A stretch of DNA of 64,000 bases from JAWQFO01 sp033436665. Lineage in GTDB: Bacteria; Pseudomonadota; Alphaproteobacteria; Rhodobacterales; Rhodobacteraceae. The notes below the pieces were generated by a model. That model had not been told where the DNA came from and did no database searches. It saw only the letters and a list, made by a program, of their open reading frames with translations. A program made the translations under genes and the position numbers. Shown here piece by piece: positions 51,482-59,631 of the stretch; positions within the stretch are counted from its first letter, which is position 1, and each line of letters starts with the position of its first letter. The stretch covers positions 124,001 through 188,000 of the forward strand of contig NZ_JAWQFO010000003.1 of the NCBI RefSeq assembly GCF_033436665.1, given 5' to 3'.

Positions 51482-52620
51482 GCGAAATAGTCGCGCAGGA
51501 CCCGGATGTAGATCGCCTTGAGCTGGTGGATCTGCTCGACCGGCACGCATTCGTCGACCTGGTGCATGGTCCGGCCGACAAGACCGAACTCGACCACCGG
51601 GCAATGATCCTTGATGAAGCGCGCGTCCGAAGTGCCGCCCGTGGTCGAGAGCTCCGGCTCGATCCCCGTCTCGGCCTCGACCGCCGCCGTAACGAGGTCG
51701 CTGAGCGGCCCCGGCGGGGTCAGGAAAGCTTCGCCCGAAACCTTCACCGTCATCTCGACCGAAACGCCGAATTCCGCCTCGATAGAGCCTGTTTCCCGTT
51801 CGAGCCATTCGGTCAGGCTGGCGCCGCTGTGCAGGTCGTTGAAGCGGATATTGAGCGTGGCGCGCGCCTCGGCCGGGATCACGTTGGTCGCGGGGTTGCC
51901 GGTATCCACGGTGACCACCGCCAGCGTCGAGGCATCGAAATGCTCGGTGCCCTCATCAAGCGTGTGGCTCGACAGCCGGTCGAGCAGACGCACGAGCGCA
52001 GGCAGCGGGTTGAGTGCGCGGTGCGGGTAGGCGGAATGGCCCTGCTTTCCGACGACCCGGATCCAGGCCGACATCGATCCGCGCCGCCCGATCTTGATCA
52101 TCTCGCCCATGCGCTCGGGGCAGGTCGGCTCTCCGACAAGGCAGACCGACATGCGCTCGTCGGCCCCGCTCATGTGATCGAGAAGGGCGATGGTGCCATC
52201 CACGGCGTCGCCTTCCTCGTCGCCGGTGATCGCGAGGATCACCGCGCCATCGGGAGGCGTCTCGGTCACGAAATCGACCGCCGCCGCGACGAAGGCCGCC
52301 ACGCCGGACTTCATGTCTGTGGCGCCGCGCCCGAAAAGAACGCCCTCTACGAGTTCAGCGGCGAAAGGCGGGTGGGTCCAGGCCGCCGCGTCGCCCACGG
52401 GGACCACGTCGGTATGGCCGTTGAAGCCGAAGCTTTTCGGATGGCCTTTATCACCCCAGCGCGCGAAGAGGTTGGAGATGCCGCCGCGCTCGACGCGCGT
52501 ACAGGCGAACCCGGCTTCGGAAAGCCGCTCCTCGATCACGGCAAGCGCTCCGGCATCCTCGGGTGTCACGGAAGCGCATCGGATCAGGTCGGCGGTCAGC
52601 AGGGCGGGATCGGTCGGCAT
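51478..52620 (-). CDS. dapE: Succinyl-diaminopimelate desuccinylase
   Basis: A 380-residue M20-family zinc amidohydrolase of lysine/meso-diaminopimelate synthesis. Metal-site motifs are GHTDVVPVGD (His), RGATDMKSGVAAF (Asp) and ITGDEEGDAVDG (Glu, catalytic), with the dimerisation domain MSAWIRVVGKQGHSAYPH. It uses N-succinyl-LL-DAP, made via DapD two genes upstream. It lies downstream of the twin palindromes. Confidence 0.96.
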   Translation of the reverse strand: MPTDPALLTADLIRCASVTPEDAGALAVIEERLSEAGFACTRVERGGISNLFARWGDKGHPKSFGFNGHTDVVPVGDAAAWTHPPFAAELVEGVLFGRGATDMKSGVAAFVAAAVDFVTETPPDGAVILAITGDEEGDAVDGTIALLDHMSGADERMSVCLVGEPTCPERMGEMIKIGRRGSMSAWIRVVGKQGHSAYPHRALNPLPALVRLLDRLSSHTLDEGTEHFDASTLAVVTVDTGNPATNVIPAEARATLNIRFNDLHSGASLTEWLERETGSIEAEFGVSVEMTVKVSGEAFLTPPGPLSDLVTAAVEAETGIEPELSTTGGTSDARFIKDHCPVVEFGLVGRTMHQVDECVPVEQIHQLKAIYIRVLRDYFA

Positions 52621-52671
52621 GAAATCTCCTGTATCTGCCGGTTTTGCGCGACTGTACGTCCTCGCGCGGCC

Positions 52672-52693
52672 CCGGAAAATTGCAATTTTCCGG
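52672..52693. repeat. Perfect 22-bp palindrome (first of a pair)
   Basis: CCGGAAAATTG followed by its exact reverse complement CAATTTTCCGG. It lies between the unknown gene (stop 52723) and the dapE start (52620). It shares the CCGG ends and TTGCAA centre with the second palindrome one base away. Confidence 0.8.
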
Positions 52694-52694
52694 C

Positions 52695-52716
52695 CCGGAT
52701 TTTTGCAAAAATCCGG
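52695..52716. repeat. Perfect 22-bp palindrome (second of a pair)
   Basis: CCGGATTTTTG followed by its exact reverse complement CAAAAATCCGG. Same ends and centre as the neighbour, but the inner A/T bases differ with both arms changed together. No T-run follows, so it does not look like a simple terminator. Confidence 0.8.
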
Positions 52717-52722
52717 TACGCC

Positions 52723-53088
52723 TCAGTCTGCATCCATCCCGGGATGGGTGCCATAGAACGGCTCCATCTGGGCGACGATCACAGCGTTTTCCTCCAGCGC
52801 GCGCTGCATCAGGCCGCGCTCTTCTTCCGAGATGTCATGCCCCTGCGCTTCGCGCTCGGGAAGCGTGCCGTAGCCGGTCACGTCGAGAGGGGCCATCTCG
52901 GCCTGTTTCAGCACGGCAACGGTTTCGCGCACCGCTTCGGCTTCGTCGACGCCTGAGGCATAGACCACCAGCCCTGCGCCGCTGGCCTTCTCGGGCAGCC
53001 CGTCGCCGGGCCGCCGTCCGACCTGCACCAGCAGGGTATAGACCTGCTGGCGCGAGACCTTGTTCTTGCCGTCACCCTTGGCCGTCAT
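52723..53088 (-). CDS. Unknown protein between dapD and dapE
   Basis: A 121-residue soluble, acidic protein (MTAKGDGKNKVSRQQVYTLL, VYASGVDEAEAVRETVAVLK, ending GTHPGMDAD). No catalytic motif or membrane segment is visible and I do not recognise a family. The start shares one base with the dapD stop (TGATG), so translation is coupled to dapD. Its position within the dap pair suggests a role linked to lysine/cell-wall precursor synthesis or its control, but nothing in the sequence proves that. Confidence 0.7.
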   Translation of the reverse strand: MTAKGDGKNKVSRQQVYTLLVQVGRRPGDGLPEKASGAGLVVYASGVDEAEAVRETVAVLKQAEMAPLDVTGYGTLPEREAQGHDISEEERGLMQRALEENAVIVAQMEPFYGTHPGMDAD

Positions 53089-53915
53089 CAGTCGCGCAGC
53101 AGCTCGTTGATCGACGTCTTGGAGCGGGTCTGCGCGTCCACCTTCTTCACGATCACCGCGCAATAGAGACTGATATTGTTCTTCGACGGCATCGAACCCG
53201 CCACCACGACCGAACCTGCCGGGACCTCGCCATAGCTGACCGCGCCGGTCTCACGATCCACGATCTTGGTCGACTTGCCGATGAACACGCCCATGCCCAG
53301 AACCGAGCCTTCGCGTACGATGCACCCTTCGACCACCTCGGACCGCGCGCCGATGAAACAGTTGTCCTCGATGATCGTGGGACCTGCCTGCATCGGCTCC
53401 AGCACCCCGCCGATGCCGACGCCGCCCGAGAGATGCACGTTCTTGCCGATCTGCGCGCACGAGCCGACCGTGGCCCAGGTATCGACCATCGTGCCTTCGT
53501 CGACGTAGGCCCCGAGGTTGACGAAGGAGGGCATCAGCACGACGCCCGGCGCGATGAAGGCCGACTTGCGCACGACGCAGTTCGGCACCGCGCGGAAGCC
53601 GGCCGCGCGCCACTGGTTGTCGCCCCAGCCCTCGAACTTGCTGTCGACCTTGTCCCACCAGCCGCCACCCTGCGGGCCGCCCTGCTGTTGTTCCATGTCC
53701 TTGATGCGAAAGCCGAGCAGAACCGCCTTCTTGGCCCACTGGTTGACGTGCCAGTCGCCACCGTCCCGCTTTTCGGCCACCCGCAGCTTGCCGCTGTCGA
53801 GCGCGTCGAGCGTGGCCTCAATCGCCTCGCGGGTTTCGCCGGATGTTGACGGCGTGATCGTGTCGCGCGACTCCCAGGCGGATTCGATTGCGGTTTCGAG
53901 CTGGGCGTTCGACAT
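53088..53915 (-). CDS. dapD: Tetrahydrodipicolinate N-succinyltransferase
   Basis: A 275-residue trimeric left-handed beta-helix enzyme. Hexapeptide repeats run from about residue 105 to 220 (FRAVPNCVVRKSAFIAPGVV, MPSFVNLGAYVDEGTMVDTWATVGSCAQIG). N-terminal helical domain with RVAEK-type LRVAEKRDG. It transfers succinyl from succinyl-CoA in lysine/DAP synthesis. First gene of dapD-x-dapE. Confidence 0.96.
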   Translation of the reverse strand: MSNAQLETAIESAWESRDTITPSTSGETREAIEATLDALDSGKLRVAEKRDGGDWHVNQWAKKAVLLGFRIKDMEQQQGGPQGGGWWDKVDSKFEGWGDNQWRAAGFRAVPNCVVRKSAFIAPGVVLMPSFVNLGAYVDEGTMVDTWATVGSCAQIGKNVHLSGGVGIGGVLEPMQAGPTIIEDNCFIGARSEVVEGCIVREGSVLGMGVFIGKSTKIVDRETGAVSYGEVPAGSVVVAGSMPSKNNISLYCAVIVKKVDAQTRSKTSINELLRD

Positions 53916-54065
53916 TTGGACACTCCGAATAACGTTTCGTCAGGTTGCCGGGGCTATAGCGTCCGGACCCCCGACGCGCAATCGCGGTCATCGATTCGAC
54001 GGCCATTGCATCTTTGCGCTCAACCGCCAAGTCTGTGGGCCGACAGTGCCATTCCGGAGAGTATC

Positions 54066-54917
54066 ATGCCGAAACCCCGCCATCCCCTGCGCGACGCCGG
54101 AACCGATCGTGCCGCCAGCCGGAGCGTGCCCGATACGCCGCAGACCCGATCCTCGGCCTACCGGCTTGCCTTTCTCGACGAGGATTTCATGTGCCGGCAA
54201 GAATTGCGGCCGGTGCGCCTTCAACTTGAGCTCTTGAAGCCGGAGATGGAGCTCGACGCGCATGGCATTCGCAGTACCGTTGTGCTGTTCGGCGGTGCGC
54301 GGGTGCCGCGTCCGGCGGAGAAGGACGAGGCCAAGACACCTTACCTGGCCGCGCTGTCGCGGTTCTACGACGAGGCGCGCGAGTTCGCGCGGCTGATGAC
54401 GCTCAAGAGCAACGAAGAGCCGGGCGAGAACGTGATCGTGACGGGCGGCGGTCCGGGTGTCATGGAGGCGGGCAACCGCGGTGCGGCGGATGCGGGCGGC
54501 ATGTCGATCGGGCTCAACATCGTTCTGCCGCACGAGCAGGCGCCAAACACTTTCGTCACGCCCGAGCTGTGCTTCAACTTCCACTACTTTGCGATCCGCA
54601 AAATGCATTTTTTGATGCGCGCCCGCGCGGTCTGCGTTTTCCCGGGCGGATTCGGGACGATGGACGAACTTTTCGAAACCCTGACCCTGATCCAGACCGG
54701 GCGCATGCAGCGCATCCCGCTGCTGCTTTTCGGCGAGGAGTTCTGGAACGAAATCCTGAACTGGGAGGCCCTGTCGCGGGCCGGCACGATTTCCCGGGAA
54801 GATCTCGACCTGTTCCGCTTCGTCGAGACCGCGCAGGAGGCGGTCGACCTGATCGACGCGTGGGAGCCGGCGCCGCCGCGTTCGGAAATCCCGGGCCGGC
54901 AGGACCCGCGCCTCTAG
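54066..54917 (+). CDS. LOG-family protein (TIGR00730 type)
   Basis: A 283-residue Rossmann-like protein with an extended N-terminus. TGGGPGVMEAGNRGA and PGGFGTMDELFETLTL are the LOG signature motifs, with nucleotide-binding VVLFGGARVP. Relatives are nucleotide 5'-monophosphate nucleosidases (PpnN) or cytokinin-activating phosphoribohydrolases. GGAGAG-type sequence precedes ATG 54066. It stands alone, convergent with the DUF2945 gene. Confidence 0.88.
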   Translation: MPKPRHPLRDAGTDRAASRSVPDTPQTRSSAYRLAFLDEDFMCRQELRPVRLQLELLKPEMELDAHGIRSTVVLFGGARVPRPAEKDEAKTPYLAALSRFYDEAREFARLMTLKSNEEPGENVIVTGGGPGVMEAGNRGAADAGGMSIGLNIVLPHEQAPNTFVTPELCFNFHYFAIRKMHFLMRARAVCVFPGGFGTMDELFETLTLIQTGRMQRIPLLLFGEEFWNEILNWEALSRAGTISREDLDLFRFVETAQEAVDLIDAWEPAPPRSEIPGRQDPRL

Positions 54918-54927
54918 TCGTGACCAG

Positions 54928-55146
54928 TCAGGCCTTTCGGACCTCGCTGTGCGACTTCAGGACCGTGTCCCCGTCGTCCTGCTCGATCCGGTAGGCGGGG
55001 CACTCCTCGTCCGCGTCGCGGGTGACGTCCGAGCCGTCGATCTTGAGCGTCTGTTTCTGGGTATAGACCTTGACCACCTTGCCGGTGCCGGTGCCGTTGC
55101 CCCAATCCCATTCGACCTTGGTGCCTTCGCTATAGCCTTTTGCCAT
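54928..55146 (-). CDS. DUF2945 (HVA1/TUDOR-like) small protein
   Basis: A 72-residue protein with the DUF2945 pattern (GTKVEWDWGNGTGTGKVV, RDADEECPAYRIEQDDGD, VLKSHSEVRK), a small SH3/TUDOR-like barrel. Function in bacteria unknown. ATG 55146 has AGGAGG about 8 bases upstream on its strand, so the start is firm. Confidence 0.85.
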   Translation of the reverse strand: MAKGYSEGTKVEWDWGNGTGTGKVVKVYTQKQTLKIDGSDVTRDADEECPAYRIEQDDGDTVLKSHSEVRKA

Positions 55147-55269
55147 TTGGTGAAACCTCCTCGTCTGCAACACTGGCGAACACCTCGGGGCCTGCCGGGT
55201 TCCCGGAACAAACGCGCCGTCACCGCATTGTGAGCGGTAAGGGACTGATACGTAAAAGGAGCGAGTGTC

Positions 55270-55512
55270 ATGGGTATCGGATGGTTTGCCTTCCTCATCG
55301 TCGGACTTCTGGCCGGCTGGATCGCGGAAAAGATCATGAAGCGCGACCACGGGTTGCTGAAGAACCTGATCGTCGGCGTCATCGGCGCCTATCTCGGGGC
55401 GTTCATCGGCAGCTTTTTCGGGATCGGAGCCAGCGGCTTCTGGTCGGCCCTGATCATCGCGGTCGCGGGCTCCGTGCTGCTGCTGTGGATCGTCAGCAAG
55501 CTGCGCGGCTGA
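55270..55512 (+). CDS. GlsB/YeaQ/YmgE-family membrane protein
   Basis: An 80-residue protein with three hydrophobic segments, Gly-rich (GWFAFLIVGLLAGWIAEKIMK, GVIGAYLGAFIGSFFGI), typical of the transglycosylase-associated stress membrane family. AAAAGGAG precedes the ATG. It is divergent from the DUF2945 gene, which is also of a stress-protein type. Confidence 0.87.
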   Translation: MGIGWFAFLIVGLLAGWIAEKIMKRDHGLLKNLIVGVIGAYLGAFIGSFFGIGASGFWSALIIAVAGSVLLLWIVSKLRG

Positions 55513-55515
55513 CGC

Positions 55516-56250
55516 TCAGGCACAGGTATCGAACGGGGTATCGCGTTCCAGTTCGATGAGCGCGTCGAGCCGCGCATCCTCGATGTTTCCAATCACGAGA
55601 GTACGCCCGACGAAGGTCGCAGGCGTGCCTGGAATGCCCAGCGCGCGGCCGAGGGCAAGCTCGGCCGCAATAGCGTCATTCACCTCTTCGGAGGCCGCAT
55701 CCCGCGTCAAGCGATCCGGGTCGAGGCCGTGCCGGTCGGCGAGGGCGCGCACGGCCGCCGCGCCGGGCGACAGGTTGCGCTGCATGAGATCGCGGCTGAC
55801 GGCCTCGTAAGCTCCCTGTTGGCGCGAAGCGAGCGCCACCCTGGCGGCGTGCAGCGATCGTGGGCCGAGCAGCGGCAGTTCGTGCCGGATCAGCCGCACG
55901 GGCGCGCCGCTGTCTTCCAGCGCGTGCAGTCGACGCTCGAGATCGGCGCAGACCGAGCAGAAATAGTCACTGAATACTGCAATCGGCAGTTGGCCCTCGG
56001 TCCATCCGGACGGTCCGAAGAACGCAAGACAGGGGTCGGAGACCTCCGCAATTGGCGTCGATTGTGGGGAGTCGAGACCGATCAGCGCCACCGGTCCCGC
56101 GGACATCGCGCCACCTTGCAGAAGCCGGAAACCCGGAAAGCCGTTGATCGGCACGAAGTCGAAATCGCTCGGCCAGTGGCGCAGGATCGGCGGAATCGCA
56201 ACCGCGACAGCCGCGACCGACCCGATCACGAGAAGGTCGCGCCGGCGCAT
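55516..56250 (-). CDS. DsbA-like thioredoxin-fold protein, exported
   Basis: A 244-residue protein. An N-terminal RRRDLLV plus hydrophobic stretch (about 6-20) could be a Tat or uncleaved signal. A thioredoxin-like domain has the active-site C-S-V-C in SDYFCSVCADLERRL and the cis-Pro segment GIPGTPATFVG. It resembles DsbA/BdbD-type disulphide proteins. It starts with a one-base overlap (TGATG) to the rlmN stop and probably shares its transcript. Confidence 0.85.
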   Translation of the reverse strand: MRRRDLLVIGSVAAVAVAIPPILRHWPSDFDFVPINGFPGFRLLQGGAMSAGPVALIGLDSPQSTPIAEVSDPCLAFFGPSGWTEGQLPIAVFSDYFCSVCADLERRLHALEDSGAPVRLIRHELPLLGPRSLHAARVALASRQQGAYEAVSRDLMQRNLSPGAAAVRALADRHGLDPDRLTRDAASEEVNDAIAAELALGRALGIPGTPATFVGRTLVIGNIEDARLDALIELERDTPFDTCA

Positions 56251-57434
56251 CAGCCTTGGCTCAGCCCCGCCTCCGCCTCGACCTGCCGGCGCGACTTGCG
56301 CGCCCGTTCGGTGGCGGACTTGAGCTGCCCGCAGGCCGCCATGATGTCCTCGCCGCGCGGCGTGCGGATCGGCGTGGCATAGCCGGCCTTGTAGATGATG
56401 TCGGCAAAGGCCCGGATGCGATTGTTCGACGACCGTTTGTACGGCGCGCCGGGCCATTCGTTGAACGGGATCAGGTTGATCTTGGCCGGGATGCCCTTGA
56501 TCAGTTCCACCAGCCGCCGGGCGTCCTCGTCGCTGTCATTCACCCCGTCGAGCATCACGTATTCGAAGGTGATCCGCTCGGAGTTGCTCGCCTTGGGATA
56601 GGCCTTGAGCGCCGCGAGCAGCTCGGCGATGTTCCAGCGCTTGTTGATCGGCACCAGCCGGTCGCGGGTCTCATCGGTGGTGGCGTGGAAGCTGACCGCA
56701 AGCTGGCAGCCGATCTCTTCGGCGGTGCGCGCGATCTCGGGCACCACACCCGAGGTCGAGAGCGTGATCCGGCGGCGCGAGAGCTGGATGCCTTCGGCGT
56801 CCATCGCGATCTTCATTGCGTCGCGGACGTTCTCGAAGTTGTAGAGCGGCTCGCCCATGCCCATCAGCACGATGTTCGACAAAAGCCGCGTTTCGTCCTT
56901 GGGCGCGCCGATCTCGGGCCATTCGCCCAGGTCGTCGCGTACCACCATGACCTGGCCGATGATCTCACCCGCAGTCAGGTTGCGCACCAGCTTTTGCGTG
57001 CCGGTGTGGCAGAACGAGCAGGTAAGCGTGCAGCCGACCTGGCTCGACACGCACAAGGTGCCGCGGCCGTCTTCGGGAATGTAGACGATCTCGACCTCGT
57101 GCCCGCCGGCGATCCGGACGAGGTACTTGCGGGTGCCGTCCTCGCTGACGAGTTTCGAAACGACCTCGGGGACCGCGATCACGAAACGCTCTTTCAGCAT
57201 CGCGCGGTAAGGCTTGGCGAGGTTGGTCATGGCGTCGAAGTCGCGCACGCCCCACTGGTAGATCCACTGCCAGATCTGACCGACGCGCATCTTGGCCTGC
57301 TTTTCCGGCGTTCCGGCCTCGATCAGGACATCGCGCATCCGGTCGCGGGTCAGGCCGACAAGGTTCACCGGCCCGTCCGGCAGCTTCCGGGGGATCGTGT
57401 GCACGTCCTGCGTGATCGGTGCGTTGGCGGTCAT
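56250..57434 (-). CDS. rlmN: 23S rRNA (A2503-C2) / tRNA (A37-C2) methyltransferase
   Basis: A 394-residue radical-SAM enzyme. The cluster motif is C-T-L-T-C-S-F-C (CxxxCxxC) after SSQVG. NIVLMGMGEPLYNFENV, LAVSFHATTDETRDRLVP and LIPFNEWPGAPYKRSSN are diagnostic, and the N-terminal helical domain KQAKMRVGQIWQWIYQWGVRDF fits. The C-terminal catalytic-cysteine segment (MAACGQL) is present. Confidence 0.96.
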   Translation of the reverse strand: MTANAPITQDVHTIPRKLPDGPVNLVGLTRDRMRDVLIEAGTPEKQAKMRVGQIWQWIYQWGVRDFDAMTNLAKPYRAMLKERFVIAVPEVVSKLVSEDGTRKYLVRIAGGHEVEIVYIPEDGRGTLCVSSQVGCTLTCSFCHTGTQKLVRNLTAGEIIGQVMVVRDDLGEWPEIGAPKDETRLLSNIVLMGMGEPLYNFENVRDAMKIAMDAEGIQLSRRRITLSTSGVVPEIARTAEEIGCQLAVSFHATTDETRDRLVPINKRWNIAELLAALKAYPKASNSERITFEYVMLDGVNDSDEDARRLVELIKGIPAKINLIPFNEWPGAPYKRSSNNRIRAFADIIYKAGYATPIRTPRGEDIMAACGQLKSATERARKSRRQVEAEAGLSQG

Positions 57435-57487
57435 GGCGCGGGCCTTTCCCAGTGTTAGGCGGCTTCCATATAGGCGTTTGGCGCGAA

Positions 57488-57520
57488 ATCAAAACAAAAC
57501 AGCCCCGCGAACGGGGCTGT
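57488..57520 (-). terminator. Intrinsic terminator after the IalB gene
   Basis: ACAGCCCCG pairs with CGGGGCTGT (57499-57507 and 57512-57520), 4-base loop. On the minus strand a TTTTGTTTT tail follows, so it serves the minus-strand gene at 57544-58074. Confidence 0.85.
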
Positions 57521-57543
57521 CGGGATCACAATGTGACGCAGCG

Positions 57544-58074
57544 TTACCCGGCGCAGCGCTTCTCGGCATCCTCGACCGCGGCGGTGAAGCCGAGCAGCGA
57601 GAAGGTGTCTTTCGTGTCGGTGCCGCGTCCAGAGCGGCCCGAAACCACGGCATCCGCGCCGCGCTTCATCGCCGCGATGATCTTGGCGTCGTCGGCGGGG
57701 GTTGCGGGCCAGGCCCATTCGCCTTCGGTGAAAAGCTCGAACTCGGTGCCGCTGATGTTCACGTTGACCGTGGACCCGCTGGCGAAAGGGTAGCCGCCTG
57801 TAAAGGCGACCTGACCGCTTGCGTTCGCGCTGGGCCGGTAGAACACCATCAGCAGGGTCTGGCCGCGGTTCACCGCGACGACGCGCCCGTCCTTGGAGTT
57901 GACGGTTTCCTTCGGGGTCGACACGCCCCAGCATTCCTTGGGGTTGTTCTCGACGAACACGCTCCAGTCCGTCTGCGCCGCCACCCGGTTGGTGCTCTGG
58001 TCCTGCGCCAACGACCCGGTGGCCGTCAGTGCCAGAACCGCAAACGCCGTTCCGAATGTTCTGGAAAGTACCAT
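57544..58074 (-). CDS. IalB (invasion-associated locus B) family protein
   Basis: A 176-residue exported protein with a signal peptide (cleavage after GSLAQ region, about residue 24) and an IalB domain (DWSVFVENNPKECWGVSTPK, MVFYRPSANASGQVAFTGGYPF, ending KRCAG). A pair of cysteines may form a disulphide. The family is common in alphaproteobacteria without a proven function outside Bartonella. Monocistronic, with its own terminator. Confidence 0.85.
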   Translation of the reverse strand: MVLSRTFGTAFAVLALTATGSLAQDQSTNRVAAQTDWSVFVENNPKECWGVSTPKETVNSKDGRVVAVNRGQTLLMVFYRPSANASGQVAFTGGYPFASGSTVNVNISGTEFELFTEGEWAWPATPADDAKIIAAMKRGADAVVSGRSGRGTDTKDTFSLLGFTAAVEDAEKRCAG

Positions 58075-58251
58075 GTTTTGCAGCCTCCAGCTGTCCTTGA
58101 CCTCAACGCGCTGCGGCGACGCCCGGCGGACCTTTCTGGCCCGTCTCTTGCATCGCCCCGCAATCTTCTCGACAAGAGGCACAGTAACGCGAAAGGCGCT
58201 CCGGGCGAAAGACCCGGTTTCATTGGATTTGCGATCAATCACGAGGGAATG

Positions 58252-59232
58252 ATGAGCACGGCGACGACCCTGGCGGAAATCTGGCGCGGACCGTTCCTCG
58301 AATCGGTTCATGCCGGTCACGCGGTGATCTGCGACGCCTCGGGCGAGATCGTCGAGGCCTGGGGCGACCCGCAGGCGGTGGTGTATCCGCGCAGTTCGTC
58401 CAAGATGATCCAGGCGCTGCCGCTGTTGACCTCGGGGGCCGCGGATGCTGCGCGCCTCACCGACGAGCATCTCGCATTGGCTTGCGCCTCGCATAACGGG
58501 GCCGAAATCCATACGCAGCGTGTCGACAGGTGGCTGAAGGACGCTGGTTTGGGCGAAAGCGATCTGCGCTGCGGCCCGCAGGAACCCGCCGACATTCCGG
58601 CGCGCGACGCGCTGATCCGCGCGCATGAATCGCCTTGTCAGATCCACAACAATTGTTCGGGCAAGCACGCTGGTTTCCTCACGCTCGGCAAGCATCTGGG
58701 CGCAGGGCCGGAGTACATCGACCCCGATCACCCGGTGCAGGCCGCCTGTCTCGAGGCATTCGAGGAGGCGACCGGCGAAACCTCGCCCGGCTGGGGCATC
58801 GACGGCTGCTCGGCACCCAACTACGCAAGCTCGCTGCAGGGCATGGCCCGGGCGATGGCGCGCTTTGCCGCGGCGCCTGCCGATGCGCCCGAAACACGCC
58901 TGCACGAGGCGATGCGCGCGCATCCCGACCTTGTCGCGGGCGAAGGCCGCGCCTGCACCGAGCTGATGCGCGCGATGGACGGCAAGGTCGCGATCAAGAC
59001 CGGGGCCGAGGCGTTCTTCGTCGCCATCCTGCCCGAGCAGAAGCTGGGCGTGGCGCTCAAGATCCTGGATGGCGGGACGCGGGCGGCGGAATGCGCCATC
59101 GCGGCAATCCTCGTGCGTCTCGGCGTACTCGACGCCGAGCACCCGGCGACGCGCAAGTATCTCGACGCGACGCTGCGCAACCGTCGCGGCATCGACGTCG
59201 GGTCGATCCGGGCCGCGGACGCGCTGCGCTGA
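58252..59232 (+). CDS. Asparaginase II family protein
   Basis: A 326-residue protein of the L-asparaginase II (Rhizobium etli AnsA-type / YwlG-like) family: WRGPFLESVHAGHAVICDASG, YPRSSSKMIQALPLL, CASHNGAE, NNCSGKHAGFL and GIDGCSAPNYA. The SSSK and CSGKHAGFL motifs are the conserved active-site region. It hydrolyses asparagine or a related amide. The ATG 58252 is used; a tandem ATG lies 3 bases earlier, after GAGGGA. Confidence 0.9.
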   Translation: MSTATTLAEIWRGPFLESVHAGHAVICDASGEIVEAWGDPQAVVYPRSSSKMIQALPLLTSGAADAARLTDEHLALACASHNGAEIHTQRVDRWLKDAGLGESDLRCGPQEPADIPARDALIRAHESPCQIHNNCSGKHAGFLTLGKHLGAGPEYIDPDHPVQAACLEAFEEATGETSPGWGIDGCSAPNYASSLQGMARAMARFAAAPADAPETRLHEAMRAHPDLVAGEGRACTELMRAMDGKVAIKTGAEAFFVAILPEQKLGVALKILDGGTRAAECAIAAILVRLGVLDAEHPATRKYLDATLRNRRGIDVGSIRAADALR

Positions 59233-59235
59233 GCC

Positions 59236-59550
59236 CTACATCTCGAGAATTTCAGCCACTTCGATCGAACCCGATCCGTCGACGACCATCGGGCAGCCGC
59301 GCGACATCTCAAGCGCGCCGTCGATGTTTTCCGCGCGCACGACAGTAAAGCCCGAGACCGGGTTCGCGCCGCCGTCATCGCGCACGCCCGTGGAATCGAC
59401 GGTTTTCGACATGCCGACCGGATTGCCCGGGTTCACCACGGCTTCGCCCATGCCCTCGAACCAGCTTTGCCAAGCGGCCATGACCTGCGCGCCTTCCTCC
59501 TCGGTCTCGGGTTTCTTGCCGCCGTGATAGGCGAATAGGAAATCAGGCAT
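59236..59550 (-). CDS. YCII-related protein
   Basis: A 104-residue ferredoxin-like barrel protein (MPDFLFAYHGGKKPETEEEG, WQSWFEGMGEAVVNPGNPVG, VVRAENIDGALEMSRGCPMV). This is the YCII-related/DGPF-like family, sometimes found with ECF sigma factors, none of which is nearby. Convergent with the asparaginase gene. Function unknown. Confidence 0.82.
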   Translation of the reverse strand: MPDFLFAYHGGKKPETEEEGAQVMAAWQSWFEGMGEAVVNPGNPVGMSKTVDSTGVRDDGGANPVSGFTVVRAENIDGALEMSRGCPMVVDGSGSIEVAEILEM

Positions 59551-59631
59551 GTCTTGTCCTCCCGTGCCAATTCCGACGCGCAGTCTAGCACGAATCGCGG
59601 CGGTTCGAGAGGTGGCAGTGATGGCGCCGGA

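Noticed and set aside
55147..55269. EcfG-type general stress promoter (GGAAC-N17-GTT) between the DUF2945 and YeaQ-like genes
   Set aside because: On the minus strand only GTT is found at the -10 in place of CGTT, and the plus strand has no match. Too weak to call.
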